This document shows positions 52,201-64,000 of a stretch of DNA of 64,000 nucleotides, piece after piece. The number at the start of each line of letters is the position of its first letter. The stretch's first letter is position 1. The translations under genes were made by a program, and so were the position numbers. The notes under the pieces were generated by a model, which was given only the letters and a program-made list of their open reading frames with translations, was not told the origin of the DNA and did not search any database. The stretch covers positions 27,053,374 to 27,117,373 of the forward strand of contig NC_134547.1 in assembly GCF_050624435.1 (NCBI RefSeq), given 5' to 3'. Source of the stretch: Tenrec ecaudatus. Its lineage: Eukaryota > Chordata > Mammalia > Afrosoricida > Tenrecidae.

Positions 52201-52990
52201 AAGGATTACAATTTCTGTGAAAGAACACTTGCATATGCTTGCAGATGAAATTTCATCGTACTTTCCAAATCTACCCGACACCTCATTTGCACTTGCCAGA
52301 AGCCCATTTACAGTCAAAGTTGAAGATGTTCCTGAGATAGCACAAGAGACGTTTATTGAACTAACAGCGATGCAGCGAGAACTGATTTCTCTACCATGCC
52401 AGTTACAAAATTCTGGATCAAGTGTTTGCAGTCAGGTCCTGTTCTGTCTGAGACTGTGTTGCACCTTTTTCTTCCATTTCCAACAACTTATCTTTGTGAA
52501 ACAGGGTTTTCCAGCTTGTTTGTTATCAAGTCTAAATAAAGAAGTAGATTTGTTGTGGAAGATGATCTTGTGCTCTTGCAAAGACTGTCTGGAGAATTTC
52601 TGATCTATTGAGAAAGAAACTATCTCAACCTTCTGGCTTTTTACGCACACTGTCGCAAAATGTAGCAATGTAGTTCACTATTGTTATATTAAGACTGTTA
52701 CTCATGCTACCCCATGCTTCAAGACAAAATTTCATTTATTTATAATTAGAAATCAGTATTTCACAAGATATAATTACCTATTTTTGTGATTAATCACTAT
52801 GCTTTAAATATGTTCAATTTGTAAACTAAAAATATATCCTACATATCAGATGTTTACATTATAATTCACAACAGTAGCAAAATTACAGTTATGAAGTAGC
52901 AACAAAAATGATATTAAGATTGGGGATCACCACAACATGAGGAACTCTATTCAAGGGTCGTGGCATTAGGAAGGTTGAGAACCAAGGCTG
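49264..52990 (+). mobile_element. SPIN-like hAT transposon, near full length, degraded transposase
   Basis: Left end begins CAGCAGTTCTCAACCTGTGG; right end is its inverted match, ending GGTTGAGAACC plus CTG. Both resemble the SPIN hAT family, known from tenrec, bushbaby, rodents, bats, opossum and lizards. With the SUMO2 insert removed it is about 2.9 kb, near the size of autonomous SPIN as I recall it. Transposase relics are on the plus strand: a BED-finger-like part at about 50930-51100 (CLTCCEV, later HFDSKYPSF), a middle part at 51276-51476 and a C-terminal hAT segment at 52151-52603 (ISVKEHLHMLADEISSYFPN). Stops and frame breaks between them show it is dead. It splits a MIR element. Confidence 0.85.
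50040..50838 (-). pseudogene. SUMO2: SUMO2 processed pseudogene
   Basis: Minus-strand intronless copy of a SUMO2 mRNA. Recognisable residues include [15 protein letters not shown] and [11 protein letters not shown], then, in a shifted frame, the segment corresponding to [18 protein letters not shown]. The start codon is CTG (50719-50717), and small deletions shift the frame, so no full protein can be made; the stop equivalent is at 50439-50437. 5' UTR, 3' UTR and a poly(A) remnant (T-rich on plus at 50040-50073) are kept. It sits inside the SPIN-like transposon at 49264-52990, so it inserted after that element. Confidence 0.9.
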
Positions 52991-53335
52991 TAGTAGGACA
53001 CACTATGACCCCATTTTGTAAATAAAGGAGTGAACACAGAGCAATGAGGTTACTTGCCCAAGATTAGAAAGCAGTGTCAGGAGTTGAAACCAAGTGTTCT
53101 GACTCTAATGTTCTATCTTGAAATACTGGTCTAGCACCCTACCTTCAGTGACAAATACTCATCTTATTCTGAATATTTATTCATGCTGACTAGAAAACTA
53201 CATATCTCCTAAGAATAATGTCGGCTTTTCAACTCCACTGATGAATCACTAATAAATAAAAGAAACTCCTTTTTTTATTGTTTGTCAGTTTTCCCTGTAG
53301 CACTAGAATTACTTACTACTACTCCCTTCCAGGAG

Positions 53336-53570
53336 GGTACCCCAGTGGCAGTTGCTACATTTTTCACTATTAATGGAAAGGTTGGCAATTTGAATCCACT
53401 TAGCTACTCTGTAAGAGAAAAATATGGCAGTTGGTTTCCATAAAGATTGATAGTGTATATGGATTATGTGCCAAATAAGACAGTTCAAAACAAAAATAAT
53501 GTATAGCCTTATAAACCTCTGAGGCAGTTTTAGTCACAATCGACTTGAGAGTAATGAGTTTGGTTTTATA
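53336..53570 (+). repeat. AfroSINE, diverged, with internal insert
   Basis: TACCCCAGTGGCAGTTGCTA to CGACTTGAGAGTAATGAGTT. An extra AT-rich block (about 53455-53500) splits it. In GINS1 intron 4. Confidence 0.7.
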
Positions 53571-53574
53571 CTTC

Positions 53575-54564
<990 letters not shown>

Positions 54565-54926
54565 ACTCACTGCCACATGGAGTTGTTTGACTCATACTGA
54601 CACTGTAAGGACAGGATAGAAGCGCACCAGTGAGTTTCCGAGATTGTAACTCTTTTTTAAGAGTAGAAAGCCTCATCTTTTCCCCGCAGAACAGCTGGTG
54701 GTTTTGAAATGCTGTTTCTGGTTAACAGTCCAGCGCATAAACACTGAAAACACTCTCACTTCCATCAAGCCAATGCTGACTCATAGCAAACCCCTGTGGG
54801 TTTCCGAGATTGTAATTATTTACAGGAATAGAAACACGGCCTTTTCCCCTCGGAACTACTAGTGGTTTTGAACTGTGGACCATGTAGATCACAGCCCAAC
54901 AAGTAACCATGCTACCAGGGCTCCAT
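54565..54926 (-). repeat. Two AfroSINEs in tandem
   Basis: 54565-54742 and 54745-54926, both minus. Each shows GTGAGTTTCCGAGATTGTAA or its near match and an inverted head (GCTACCAGGGCTCC at 54913). They lie in GINS1 intron 3, about 120 bp downstream of exon 3. Confidence 0.82.
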
Positions 54927-55048
54927 GCATAACCACAGAGATAAATAAATCTGAGATCTGTTGCTATCAACAAGAAACTTAATTGAGAAACCCCATGGAA
55001 AACTCTTCTTTGTTTCCTGCTACTACAAGTAAAATCACAGCAGCTTAC

Positions 55049-55147
55049 AAGTACGCAATAGTGCAGCGTCGATTTCTTAACAAAGAACAGTGCCGAAATT
55101 TGATGGTTGGTATCAAATTGCTTCTTCCGTCTGATTTTGCTTCATTA
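55049..55147 (-). CDS. GINS1: GINS1 coding exon 3
   Basis: A 99 bp block read on the minus strand. The acceptor is TTCTCTTCCTAG at 55148 and the donor is GTAAGC at 55048-55043. It encodes [16 protein letters not shown] followed by [16 protein letters not shown], matching the PSF1 A-domain helices; the final Leu codon is split TT/G with the next exon. The first base completes a Val codon from exon 2. There are no internal stops. A minus-strand L1 3' end begins only about 60 bp upstream of the acceptor. Confidence 0.95.
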
Positions 55148-55202
55148 CTAGGAAGAGAATTAAAGAGAAAATGGATAAATACACTGCAGAACAACAAAAA
55201 TT

Positions 55203-55530
55203 TTTAAGTTTTATTGACATGTAACAATTCACATCAAACAATTCAATAGTTATTAAGAATTGTACAAAAAACTGTACAATTACCACTACAATCAATTTTA
55301 GAACATTTTCTTATTTCTTGTACTCATTGTTATTAGCTTCCTGTTTCCCACCAACCACCCCTACAATCCCCACAAGAAACCATTAAATCCAGTTCCTGGC
55401 ACTACAGAACCAAAAAAATTAATTTTTCCATGATATTTTTCAAAGGACTGATACACGTACACATTTTTACCTATTTGTACGTAACAGTTTACCTAAGCAA
55501 ATTGTGCTGCTTCTACTTCAGAACTTTTAT
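55203..55530 (-). mobile_element. L1 3' end, sense to GINS1, beside exon 3
   Basis: Minus-strand L1 3' end: plus TTTTATTGACATGTAACAATTC then GAACATTTTCTTATTTCTTG, as at 60020-60170. Its polyadenylation signal (AATAAA at 55215-55210 on minus) lies only about 62 bp upstream of the GINS1 exon 3 acceptor. Confidence 0.65.
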
Positions 55531-56645
55531 TTTCACATTACAAGATTAAAGTAAGAAAAAGCCAAGTTAACTAACTTGTCAATGCAATGATACTATAATA
55601 ATTTAATCTCCTTTAACCATTTGGTATTGTACAGTTTTGCACACTGATTGCTTTCTATTATTTCAAAAGACAAGTGTCCTATTTGTTCACTGAGGTAAGA
55701 GAAAACCTGACATCATGGCCCGAAGAAGGTGGTCTTACATGATGTTTCTATTGTATGAGCACTCCGCTTCTAGGAGCACTTCCGAATCCTCACCACACTA
55801 CTGTAGCTGGACATGGAGTCAGCAGTTTATTCATTCAACAAATATTTGCTATTTCCCCATCTATATTTTTTACTATACTTTAGGGTTTTTTCATATACAG
55901 AGGAAGTAGTTTCACCCTATAAAATGCACATCTTCTTAGACACTTGATATGGATCACATTTTAAAACCAGAAGAACAAAAGGAGTAAGTATCTACTTTAG
56001 CATTTTAAAGCAATTAGATGAATATAAAAAGGGTCCACCATGCTTTGTTCCACATAATGCACTAGGCCCTGAAAACAGGAAAAATGCACACCCTGTGCTG
56101 TTAGGTTTTTCTATCTGCTGTCACTCTATGGGTACCAGATTATGGTCTACATTGTACAAACTAAGCACAAATACACCTAATACCAAGTACTTAAAAACAT
56201 ACATCAAATGTCCTAAAAAAATCACATTTATAGGTGGGTAAATAAAAAGATTTCTTTTGATATATAATTTAACCAGACATTGCTTACAGTGATTGTTTTC
56301 TCAGAAGGACATCAGGAAGATGGGGGACAAATTTTTAAAACAAGAATTTACAAGTGTTATGAATACAAGAAAGTAGTTCAAAGTGGAACACATCCTGGCC
56401 CACCAAGCCCTGAGGACGATATTTCCACTCAGAGAAGTCAAAGCACAGAGAGGACCATATGGCCAGTCCACTATGAGACACGATGTACCTCACTGACCCA
56501 TAGTGCTACCAGGGGACAACACTGGAAACACAGTGTGGGAACTGTGCCCAATCTGACCCCATCACACTGAGGCAAAACACTAAGAGCCATGCAACAGAAC
56601 AGCAAAGGAAGCAGAGCAAAGAAGTCTTGAGGGAGTACAAAAAAT
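55531..56645. other. Mostly unassigned intron 2 sequence
   Basis: AT-rich. A short TTTATTCATTCAACAAATATTTG block at 55827 resembles L2 or MIR. I searched here for GINS1 exon 2 on the minus strand and found none. Confidence 0.4.
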
Positions 56646-56649
56646 AGAC

Positions 56650-58140
56650 TTTGGGGCCAGAGTGTGCCACCCCATCAGACTCAACTGGAAAACACTCCTA
56701 AAGGTCAACAAACAGACCTTGAACTATTTACAGGCTTTTCTTTTTTTTTTTTTTGTCTTTTTTTGGTTTTCTTTTGTTGCTTCGTTTTGCTGTCTTGTTT
56801 TTGTGCATATTATTATCTCTGCAATTCTATCTAGAAAAAATAGGCGGGATAAACAATCTGAAGGAGAAAACAAAGGACTGCTGGTTCTGGGGAGATATGG
56901 GAGCAGGGGAGGCGGGGGTAGGGGGAAAGGAAGTGGGTGTTAACAAACCTAGGGACAAGGGAACAATAAGTGATTCAAAATCAATGGCCAGGAGGGTGCA
57001 GGAGGCCTGGTAGGGCTTGATCAAGAGCAGTATAACCTAGAGGAATTACTGAAATCCAAATGAAGACTGAGCATGATAGTGGGACAAGAAGAAAGCAAAA
57101 GGAAATAGAGGAAAGAATTAGGAGTCAAAGAGTATTTAAAGGTCTAAATACAGGTGTGTACATGCCAATATTTATATATGATGATGGAGAAGTAGATCTA
57201 ATGTGCATGTATTTATAGGTTTAGTATTAAAGGACATTGCTTTGTTCTATTAAATTGGCATTCCATGATGCTCACCTTCCCTACATGATTGCTGAAGACA
57301 AAACAGGTGCATAAGCAAATGTGAAAAAGAAAGCTGATGGTACCAGCTATCAAAAGATATGGCCTCTGGGATCTTAAAGGCTTGAAGATAGAGACCCACA
57401 TGGATGAAGCACACTAACCTGTGTGATCACGAGGTATCTATAGGAAAAGGTACCAGTCATCAAAGAACAAAAAAAATCATCATTGTGAATGAGGGGGAGT
57501 GAGGAGTGGAGACTCAAAGTCCATCTGTAGGCAAGTAGACATCCCTTTACAGCAGGGTCACAGGGAGGAGACGAGCCAGTCAGTGTGCAGTATAACACTG
57601 ATGAAACACGCAACTTTCCTCTAGTTCTTTAATGCTTCCTCCCCCAATTATCATGATCTCAATTCTACCTTACAAATCCGGGTAGACCAGAGGCTACACT
57701 GATACAGATAAGAGCCGGAAACACACTGATACAGATAAGAGCCGGAAACACAGGGAATCCAGGGCAGATAAACCCTTCAGGATCAATGAGTGCAGCAATA
57801 CCAGGAGGGTAAGGGGAAGGTGGGGGAGAAAAGAGGAACCAATGATCCACATATAACCCCCTCCCTGGGGGTGGAAAACAGAAAAGTGGGTGAAGGGAGA
57901 TATTGGACAGTGTAAGACATGAAAAAAATTTTATAAATTATCAAAGTTTTGTGAGGTAGGGAGGGAGGGAGAAGAAGGGTAAAAAATGAGCGGATACCAA
58001 AGACTCAAGAAGAAAGAAAATGTTTTGAGAATGATGATGGCAACAAATGTGCTTGACATAATAGATGGATTTATGGATTGTGCAAAGAGTTATTTATACA
58101 AGCCCCCAATAAAATGATTTAATAAAATAAATAAACCTAA
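56650..58140 (+). mobile_element. LUR copy o, nearly full length, single module
   Basis: Plus-strand copy of about 1.5 kb. It begins near CCATCAGACTCAACTGG, has the T-rich 5' segment (56730-56830), single module (57270-57430), body with a short tandem duplication (57700-57750), and tail CCCCCAATAAAATGATTTAATAAAATAAA. Sequence at 56280-56650 may be an extended 5' part; I cannot confirm it. Confidence 0.8.
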
Positions 58141-58169
58141 CCAAACTCACTACCAAAAAAAAAAAATTT

Positions 58170-60030
58170 CCTGTATCCATTGCTGGTAGGAATGTAAAAT
58201 GGTATCGCTAATGTAGGTAGTAGTGTCGCAGCTCAACAAAAATCTGATCTACTACACCCAGATTTGAAAAGACATGCAAACAGACTTGTACACCAACATT
58301 CCTTGCTATACTATTTGCAATGGGTGAAGATAAGAACCACCTAATGCCCATGAATAGGAAAATGTGATATATATGTGTACACACTACTGCTGCTGCTGAT
58401 GTTACTCAGCCAATCGGAGAAATGAAGAATTGGCACAATCTACAATATGGATGGGACTCGATGTCATTAAACTAGTGAAAGAAGTCAACCACAGCACGGG
58501 ACTTGGTTTCAATCTCTTGCCACCAAGAACAGTGGCCCAGAACTACCAGTCTGTTTTAATGCTTCTTTGCTTTTTATGGCAGGTGTGGCTCTGCTGTTGT
58601 AAATATTATTGGAACGTTTGCCCTATCACCAACTCCTGTTGTTTCTGTAAATAGTGCTCAGTCACTTAAAGGTTTAATTTACACAAGTCAACAATTCATG
58701 TATTGCAGTTCACAGCTGGCCCATACTTGTATAATTTCCCTTTCTCGACAATGTTCTAAATTCTGTAACATTGGCTAAACTAATGACACCATCAAAGTGT
58801 ACCGGCTACACATTAGACTCCTAAGTGAAACATCAGCAGTTTAAAGTCACCAGCCAAGTCTGTGGGGGAAGGATGAGGCTTTTTACTCCTGTGATGATGT
58901 GCAGGCTGGGAGACTCACAGGACAGTTCTACCCTGCCCTATAAAGTTGTCATGAGTCAGCAAGGGGATGATAATTGATAATGTTCTGTAACATAAAATGA
59001 CAATGATGTCTCTTAGGTGAACCAGAGTCATTTATAAACCATGAGTGGATTTTAGGCTTGTACTTAATTCTAGTCCCAATCTAAGAACAGCTAGTTCTTA
59101 TGACATGGTCCTGCTTGGTGGTTGCCCTCATGAAGAAATCACTGAAGATATGAGTCTACAGCAAAATGTGGTGAAGAACCTAGATGGTGCCCAGCTATTA
59201 GAAAAAATAGTGTTGGGGATTTTAAAGGTTTGTTTTCAAACAAGCAGCCATCTAAGTGGGGTGTCACATGGAAGGAGCACATCAGCCTGTGTGAACATAA
59301 TCCAAATCTAAAGGCTGGAATGATATCAAAGCTTAAATTGTGAACAATTGGTTTGTAGAAGGCTATGGTTGTCAGTGGAAGCCCAAAATCCATTTAGAGG
59401 GTCCACAAAGAGATCAAGCCTCTTGTGAATTCCCTCTCGTTATAGCTGAGGGATGTGAAGAGCTCTATTATCAGACACTGTAAATCAATGTCAGACATAG
59501 ATCAAAATGCAGTATATCTTATTTGATTTTCCTTTGGACCCATTTTAAAGCTGTTTCAATTTAAAAAAAAAAGTGAAGGGAAAATACTCATGAAGCAAAC
59601 CCTTGGAGCCTCACTGTGACCATGGACGAGGGGTGGAGGGCCTCGCTAGCATGCAGAGCGCAGTGGATTCCTGCGGATGCGGTTAGGTTCAAACTCAGCA
59701 CCCCACCATTTGCTCTCCCTTATGAGCCATCTAAATGTGTTCTAGTTCTTAAGATACTTGTAGCTTTCTTTTGACTGAGGTTTTTGTTTTACTTTCATAG
59801 TCTTGTTAGTGTTGTTTTTATTGTTTTCACTGTTTTTCTGTATATAAAATCCAAGATAGGTGAATCAGAGGCAGTAACTGGATTCATGGTTCCTTGGGGC
59901 AGGGCAGGGGAGGTGGGGAGGAAATGGGGAGCTAATAACAATGAGTCCAAGAATGAAGAAAATATCTAAACCTGATTATGGTGATGATTCTACAACGATA
60001 TGTGAATTATATACCAATAAACTGTTAAAA
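58170..60030 (+). mobile_element. L1 3' end and 3' UTR
   Basis: ORF2 C-terminal sequence (CTGGTAGGAATGTAAAATGG, 58184) followed by a roughly 1.5 kb 3' UTR with the LUR-like cassette at 59130-59300 (AAAATGTGGTGAAGAACCTAG, then CAAGCAGCCATCTAAG), ending ACCAATAAACTGTTAAAAAG. An AfroSINE is nested inside. Confidence 0.75.
58798..58985 (+). repeat. AfroSINE inside L1 3' UTR
   Basis: TACCGGCTACACATTAGACT to GAGTCAGCAAGGGGATGATA. The L1 3' UTR reads continuously on both sides. Confidence 0.8.
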
Positions 60031-61280
60031 AGTCCATCGCAAATTATATAATTAAGTGGTTCAATCATATTAAGAAGAGTTGTACAATCATTACCACAAT
60101 CGAATTTAGAACATTTTCTTCCTTCTTGTACTCACTGTTATTATTGTACTCACTTCCTTCAAACCGCCCCGGCCACAACTCAGGAACCATTAATCAAGAT
60201 ATTGTCTCAATAGATATACCTACCCTAGATTTCATATACACTAAAACATTTAAAAACAGCAAAAAACCTACTAAAAATAACAAAGTAAAACAAAAGTATC
60301 CCAACTGAAAAGATAGAAAATATAAAAAACTGAAATCAATTTAAAATGGGTCAAAAAGGAGATCAATGGATATGGTGCTAAATTTTAAAGGAATTGCATC
60401 TGCAATAATCCACTTTCCAATGCACTCTGCATAACAGCAAGGCTAACCACAACACTTGTCTATGCTCAGAGAGGACTCACAGAGCTTTATCCATACATAT
60501 TTCCCCTGCACTTTGTTTTTACTGAAGTAAAATGGGTCAAAACAGAGGTCAAATGATATCATGCTTTATTGTAATCATCTCTATAACACTCTCTGTCTGA
60601 TAGCAAGACTACTGACATCCTTCAACTGAGTCAGAGAGGATTCACCGGAATCTTAAACCACTTGTGTGGAACTTGCAAATGATTTTGGATTTCCACTGTC
60701 ATCCATATCCTTCTGCAAATCAGGTGTTCACAATTTAAGCTCTAATACTAGTCCCTCCTTCATATTTGAGTTTTAATTATTCACACTCCTCTGGTCACAA
60801 AGGCTGATGTGCTTCTTCCATGTGGACTTAGGTGACATTTCACTCAGAAGGCTGCTTGTTGAAAAATAAGACCCCCATGCGCCATTCTTTCTAAAAATCA
60901 TACCATCTAAATTTCTTTACTACACTTTGCTATAGCATCCATATCTTCAGTGAGCATCAAAAAGGGCCAAGTCACAAGAACTAATTCTCATATTGGGCTA
61001 GAATTAAATGCAAGTCTAAATCCCATTCATGTTATCTATGGTTTACGTACATCTCTGGTTAATCTTAAGAGACATCATTGTAATTTTATATTAGAGAACA
61101 TTATCAATCACCCCCAGGGGCACATGGCAATTCTATTGATAGTGTGAACTTTTTGATTAAAGAATCTATAAACGAATGCTGATCAAAAGGGAAAAATTCA
61201 AAATTGAATTTCAAATTACCAAGAACTCTAGACTTTCTAGAGCCACGTAAACTGGAAAAACCCAAGTCCTAAAATAATCC
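60031..61280 (-). mobile_element. L1 3' UTR fragments, minus strand
   Basis: 60031-60340 is an inverted L1 3' end. 60640-61000 is an inverted 3' UTR with the shared cassette (GATGTGCTTCTTCCATGTGG on plus). 60345-60640 holds two similar blocks, each with CAAATGATAT/CAATGGATAT motifs. Confidence 0.55.
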
Positions 61281-62909
61281 TTAAACCAAAAATATCCTCC
61301 AAAGTGGGTCACTCCACAAAGAGGTGGGATATGGGATAAGACCATCCACCTGAGGGTCTACACCAAGACAAGGCTGGGGCAAATCCCCACAGAAATGAAA
61401 GAACCTTGCCAGGAAATCAAGTTTAGGCCAGGGGAGAGGAACATCACTGATAGTTCTGTTGGCGAGCATGGTAGGTGATTGGGGAGAAATATCCTCACAT
61501 TGGGAAGGGGTGCTAAACAATGATTGTAGGGAACCTATAGGGACAGATTTTATGTTCCTGGGTAAACACTACAAATATGTCTCTAGCCAAAGCTCAATAA
61601 AACATGCCATGGACTAAACACCAAGATGTCACTGGATGCTGACCTTGTGGTACGGTAAACCTTGTGGTCAGCATGGCATCACTCGGGCTACACAAGCGCT
61701 TAACACAGAGGCCCAGCAGAATGAACTGAGCCTGGCCTCAAAGGTGCCTGTACCCTTGGACTGAGGACTGGGGTGCTTAGATAGAAGAGGAAGCAGAGTG
61801 GCTGCCCTGGACCTGTGGAAGTGATGGTCATTGGACCTTGGGGGGAACCCCATTTGGTTGGAGTCCATCAAAAGGGACTCAGAATCACCATATATTTAGT
61901 ACCTTGATGCTCCCCTCTCAGTGATATGACTGGCTTTGATCTGTTGGGCAGGGATTTAAACTTGGAAGAATTGATCCAGGATGTTTCCCCTGGCATCGAT
62001 CCCCCCTGCTTAGGGTAAACAGAATTCAACTGAATATGAGATCTAACTGTGTGGAGCAACAACTCATGGGTTTCGGCTCAAGTTAGAACTGTACTTGCAG
62101 ACTCCTCAAACCTACAGCAGAATGATGTGTCATCGGAAAACTTGATGGTGTTGCCAGTGCAATCATCTTATACTCCAGGGGGAATGATTGACAATGTGTT
62201 ACTTTTCTGTTTCTATGGGTTTTTTTCCCTGCCTTTCATTTGCTTGTTTTGTTTGTGTTTGTCTTTAGTTGTCTGCTAGTTGTTTTGCTGCTGTTGGTGG
62301 GGTAGTTGGTCTTACAGGGTATTAATTTGTCATAGTATGGCTGTCAAAGTAAACCCGAGCTATGCATATCCCAGGGACAAGCAGATGGATTCTGGCCCCA
62401 ATTTAACTTTAGTCCCAATCCAAAGACAGTTAGTTTGGATAACATGGCCTTGCCCACCTCATGTAATGATCACTGAAGATAAGGGTGCTACAGCTAAGTG
62501 TGGTGAAGAAAACAAATGGTGCTCACTATCAATCGGAATAGTGTGTGGAGTCTTAAATTCAAACAAGTAGTCATCTAAACGAGGAGTGAACTATGTCCAC
62601 AAAGAAGAAGCACACCAGCTTGCGTGACCCAAAGGCACGCAAAACAAAATTCAAAAATGACAAAGGGAAAAGTATCAGAGCCCAAATTTCGAAGACCCAA
62701 TTTATAGAATGTTATAGAAGATAGGGGGGCCCCAAACCCATCTGCAGAGTATCTAGTCAGATTAAGCCACCAGCAGATCCCCTCTAGTCACAGGAAAGTG
62801 TCTCGAACAGCTTTTCTATCAGATAGAGATCATTGTAAGTGTGATTATGCTGGAATGAACTGGATACATGGTCAGATGACCTCCCTTCTAACCTGAACTT
62901 GTTCTTGGT
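61281..62909 (+). mobile_element. Unassigned block, then L1 3' UTR
   Basis: 61281-61900 matches nothing else here (possible LTR; CTCAATAAAACATGCC at 61593). From about 61900 it aligns with L1 3' UTR, including the cassette at 62455-62620, and continues beyond the SPIN-like MITE to 63560. Confidence 0.55.
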
Positions 62910-63377
62910 CAGTGGTTTTCAACCTTCCTAATATACATTTACTACAGTCCCTCATATTGTGGTGACCCCCCCAACCATAAAATTATTTTTGTTGCTACTT
63001 CATAACTGTAATTTTGCTACTGTTATGAATCGTCATGTAAAACCTGATAAGCAGGAAGTATTTTCATTGTTACAATTTGAACATAATTAAAGCAGAGTGA
63101 TTAATCACAAAAACATTTTCTATTGTGAAAGACTAATTTCTAACTACAAATGAAATTAATTTTGTTGTAAAGCATAGTGTAGCATGGGTAACAGTTTTCA
63201 CGCCAGTTACTCGTATGTGGGCATATCTGCATATGGGCAGCCCTGCCTAGAGACAGCTAGAGGAACAGTGTCTTGGTTCCTAAGACCATTGGAAATGTGT
63301 TTTCAGGTCTTAGGTGACTCCTGTGAAAGGGTTGTTTGACCCCCAACGGGTCGTAACCAACAGGTTGACAACTGCTG
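62910..63377 (-). mobile_element. SPIN-like MITE (internally deleted hAT)
   Basis: 468 bp element whose left end (CAGTGGTTTTCAACCTTCC) matches the inverted right end of the transposon at 49264-52990, and whose right end is the inverse of that element's left end. It is a deletion derivative lacking the transposase. Flanks TTCTTGGT (62902-62909) and GTTTAGGT (63376-63383) are diverged forms of one 8 bp duplication; an uninterrupted relative of the target site reads TTCTAGGT at about 15000. It lies in an L1 3' UTR. Confidence 0.85.
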
Positions 63378-63563
63378 TTTAGGTGAGAGCATTTCTTGCT
63401 TGTTCTAAGACAAGGTGGTCTTTTCTTTCTTACTCATTATTTGTAATTTTATCTCTAAAGAATTGATTGTGTTAATGATTATGCAAGTCTTCTTGAAATG
63501 ACTGAACTATTGAATTGTGTGATATATGTGGATTAAGTACCAATAAAACTGTTTTAAAAAAGG

Positions 63564-63645
63564 CTCAGAAACCCACACAGGCAGTCTATCCTGTCCCATA
63601 GAGTCACTATGAGTCGGCATTGACTCAATGGCAGTGAGCTTGGTT
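63564..63645 (+). repeat. AfroSINE 3' half
   Basis: GTCACTATGAGTCGGCATTG and ACTCAATGGCAGTGAGCTTG form the SINE 3' region. It follows the A-rich end of an L1 3' UTR. Confidence 0.82.
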
Positions 63646-63825
63646 TGTTTTTTGACCAAATCACAGGGCACTATTACTTTGTCTTACAGCTCAAATTCTT
63701 CACTGTGCCAAATCCCAGGCTTAACTTTTACTATCTGTAAATCTAGAAACCTTTTGAGCTTTCTGCAGCACTAGTTCTGTATAAACTCCACTCCAACTAT
63801 GAATAATCTCTACTGCGCCGATACT

Positions 63826-64000
63826 CAAACCAAACTCTGCCAGTGAGTTGATTTCCACCCAAAGCAGTTCTGCCCATAGGACAGGGTAGAACTGCCCCTC
63901 TGGATTTTTAAGACTGTCACTTTATAGGAGTAGAAAGCTTCATCTTTCCTCCTCAGAGTAGCTGATGGTTCCAAACAGCTGATCTTGCAGTCAGCAGCCC
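63826..64000 (-). repeat. AfroSINE, cut by the window edge
   Basis: Minus-strand copy: CCCATAGGACAGGGTAGAAC and TTTCCTCCTCAGAGTAGCTG on plus. Its head lies beyond 64000. Confidence 0.85.

Larger units (their letters stand above)
49160..53130 (+). repeat. MIR SINE split by the SPIN-like transposon
   Basis: 49160-49263 (CATCCTGTAACAACCCTGTTA) and 52991-53130 (GACCCCATTTTGTAAATAAAGG, then GAGGTTACTTGCCCAAGATTAG) are consecutive parts of one MIR. This core-SINE is shared by all mammals, so the hAT insertion is younger. Confidence 0.72.

Noticed and set aside
54983..55207. 74-codon plus-strand frame around 55100
   Set aside because: It is the antisense shadow of GINS1 exon 3, whose minus-strand frame has matching splice sites and protein identity.

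Overview
The window is nuclear DNA from a placental mammal. It shows spliced exons with GT-AG borders, LINE-1, L2, MIR, ERVL and MaLR relics, and processed pseudogenes. Several tRNA-derived SINE copies have the AfroSINE head and tail seen in Afrotheria, RTE/BovB-type LINEs are frequent, and there are SPIN-like hAT transposons. Within Afrotheria this combination fits a tenrec best (for example Echinops). That species call is inference; Afrotheria is well supported by the SINEs.

One protein-coding gene is recognised: GINS1 (PSF1, a subunit of the GINS replication-helicase complex) on the minus strand. Five exons are visible, numbered 3 to 7 by comparison with the known family, at 55147-55049, 54043-53953, 45395-45279, 36903-36829 and 21545-21477. 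Splice phases are compatible and the reading frame is open to a normal C-terminus. Exons 1 and 2 were not found and probably lie beyond the right edge. The 3' UTR runs down to a possible AATAAA near 20970. Sequence left of about 20.9 kb is intergenic.

Almost everything else is repeat DNA. The dominant family is a roughly 1.0-2.8 kb retroposon that I call LUR here (L1-UTR-like retroposon; my label). It has no coding capacity, ends in CCCCTAATAAAATG plus an A-rich tail, makes 15-17 bp target duplications, and contains a cassette that also occurs in the 3' UTRs of the resident L1s. About 14 copies are seen, many nested in one another or in other repeats. Several carry a duplicated internal module and a shared second 3' tail, which marks a recent subfamily.

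Layout. 1-3.7 kb: ERVL internal remains on the plus strand, broken by a LUR and an LTR. 3.7-7.8 kb: L1 5' part with a hAT insert. 7.8-8.7 kb: a LUR. 8.8-14.1 kb: a minus-strand RTE/BovB split by two LURs. 14.1-15.5 kb: ERVL LTR and L1 3' UTR. 15.6-17.8 kb: degraded RTE/BovB. 17.8-20.9 kb: antisense L1, two solo LTRs and an older repeat. 21-55 kb: the GINS1 body, with introns full of L1, LUR, RTE, AfroSINE, LTRs, an RPL39 retrocopy and a SPIN-like transposon that sits in a MIR and itself holds a SUMO2 retrocopy. 55-64 kb: L1 3' ends, a LUR, AfroSINEs and a SPIN-like MITE.

No bacterial-type operons, CRISPR arrays, rRNA or tRNA genes were seen. I found no new multi-gene system. The most unusual material is the LUR family and its modes of spread: compound tails, a 30 bp tail-only insertion and a 3' transduction.
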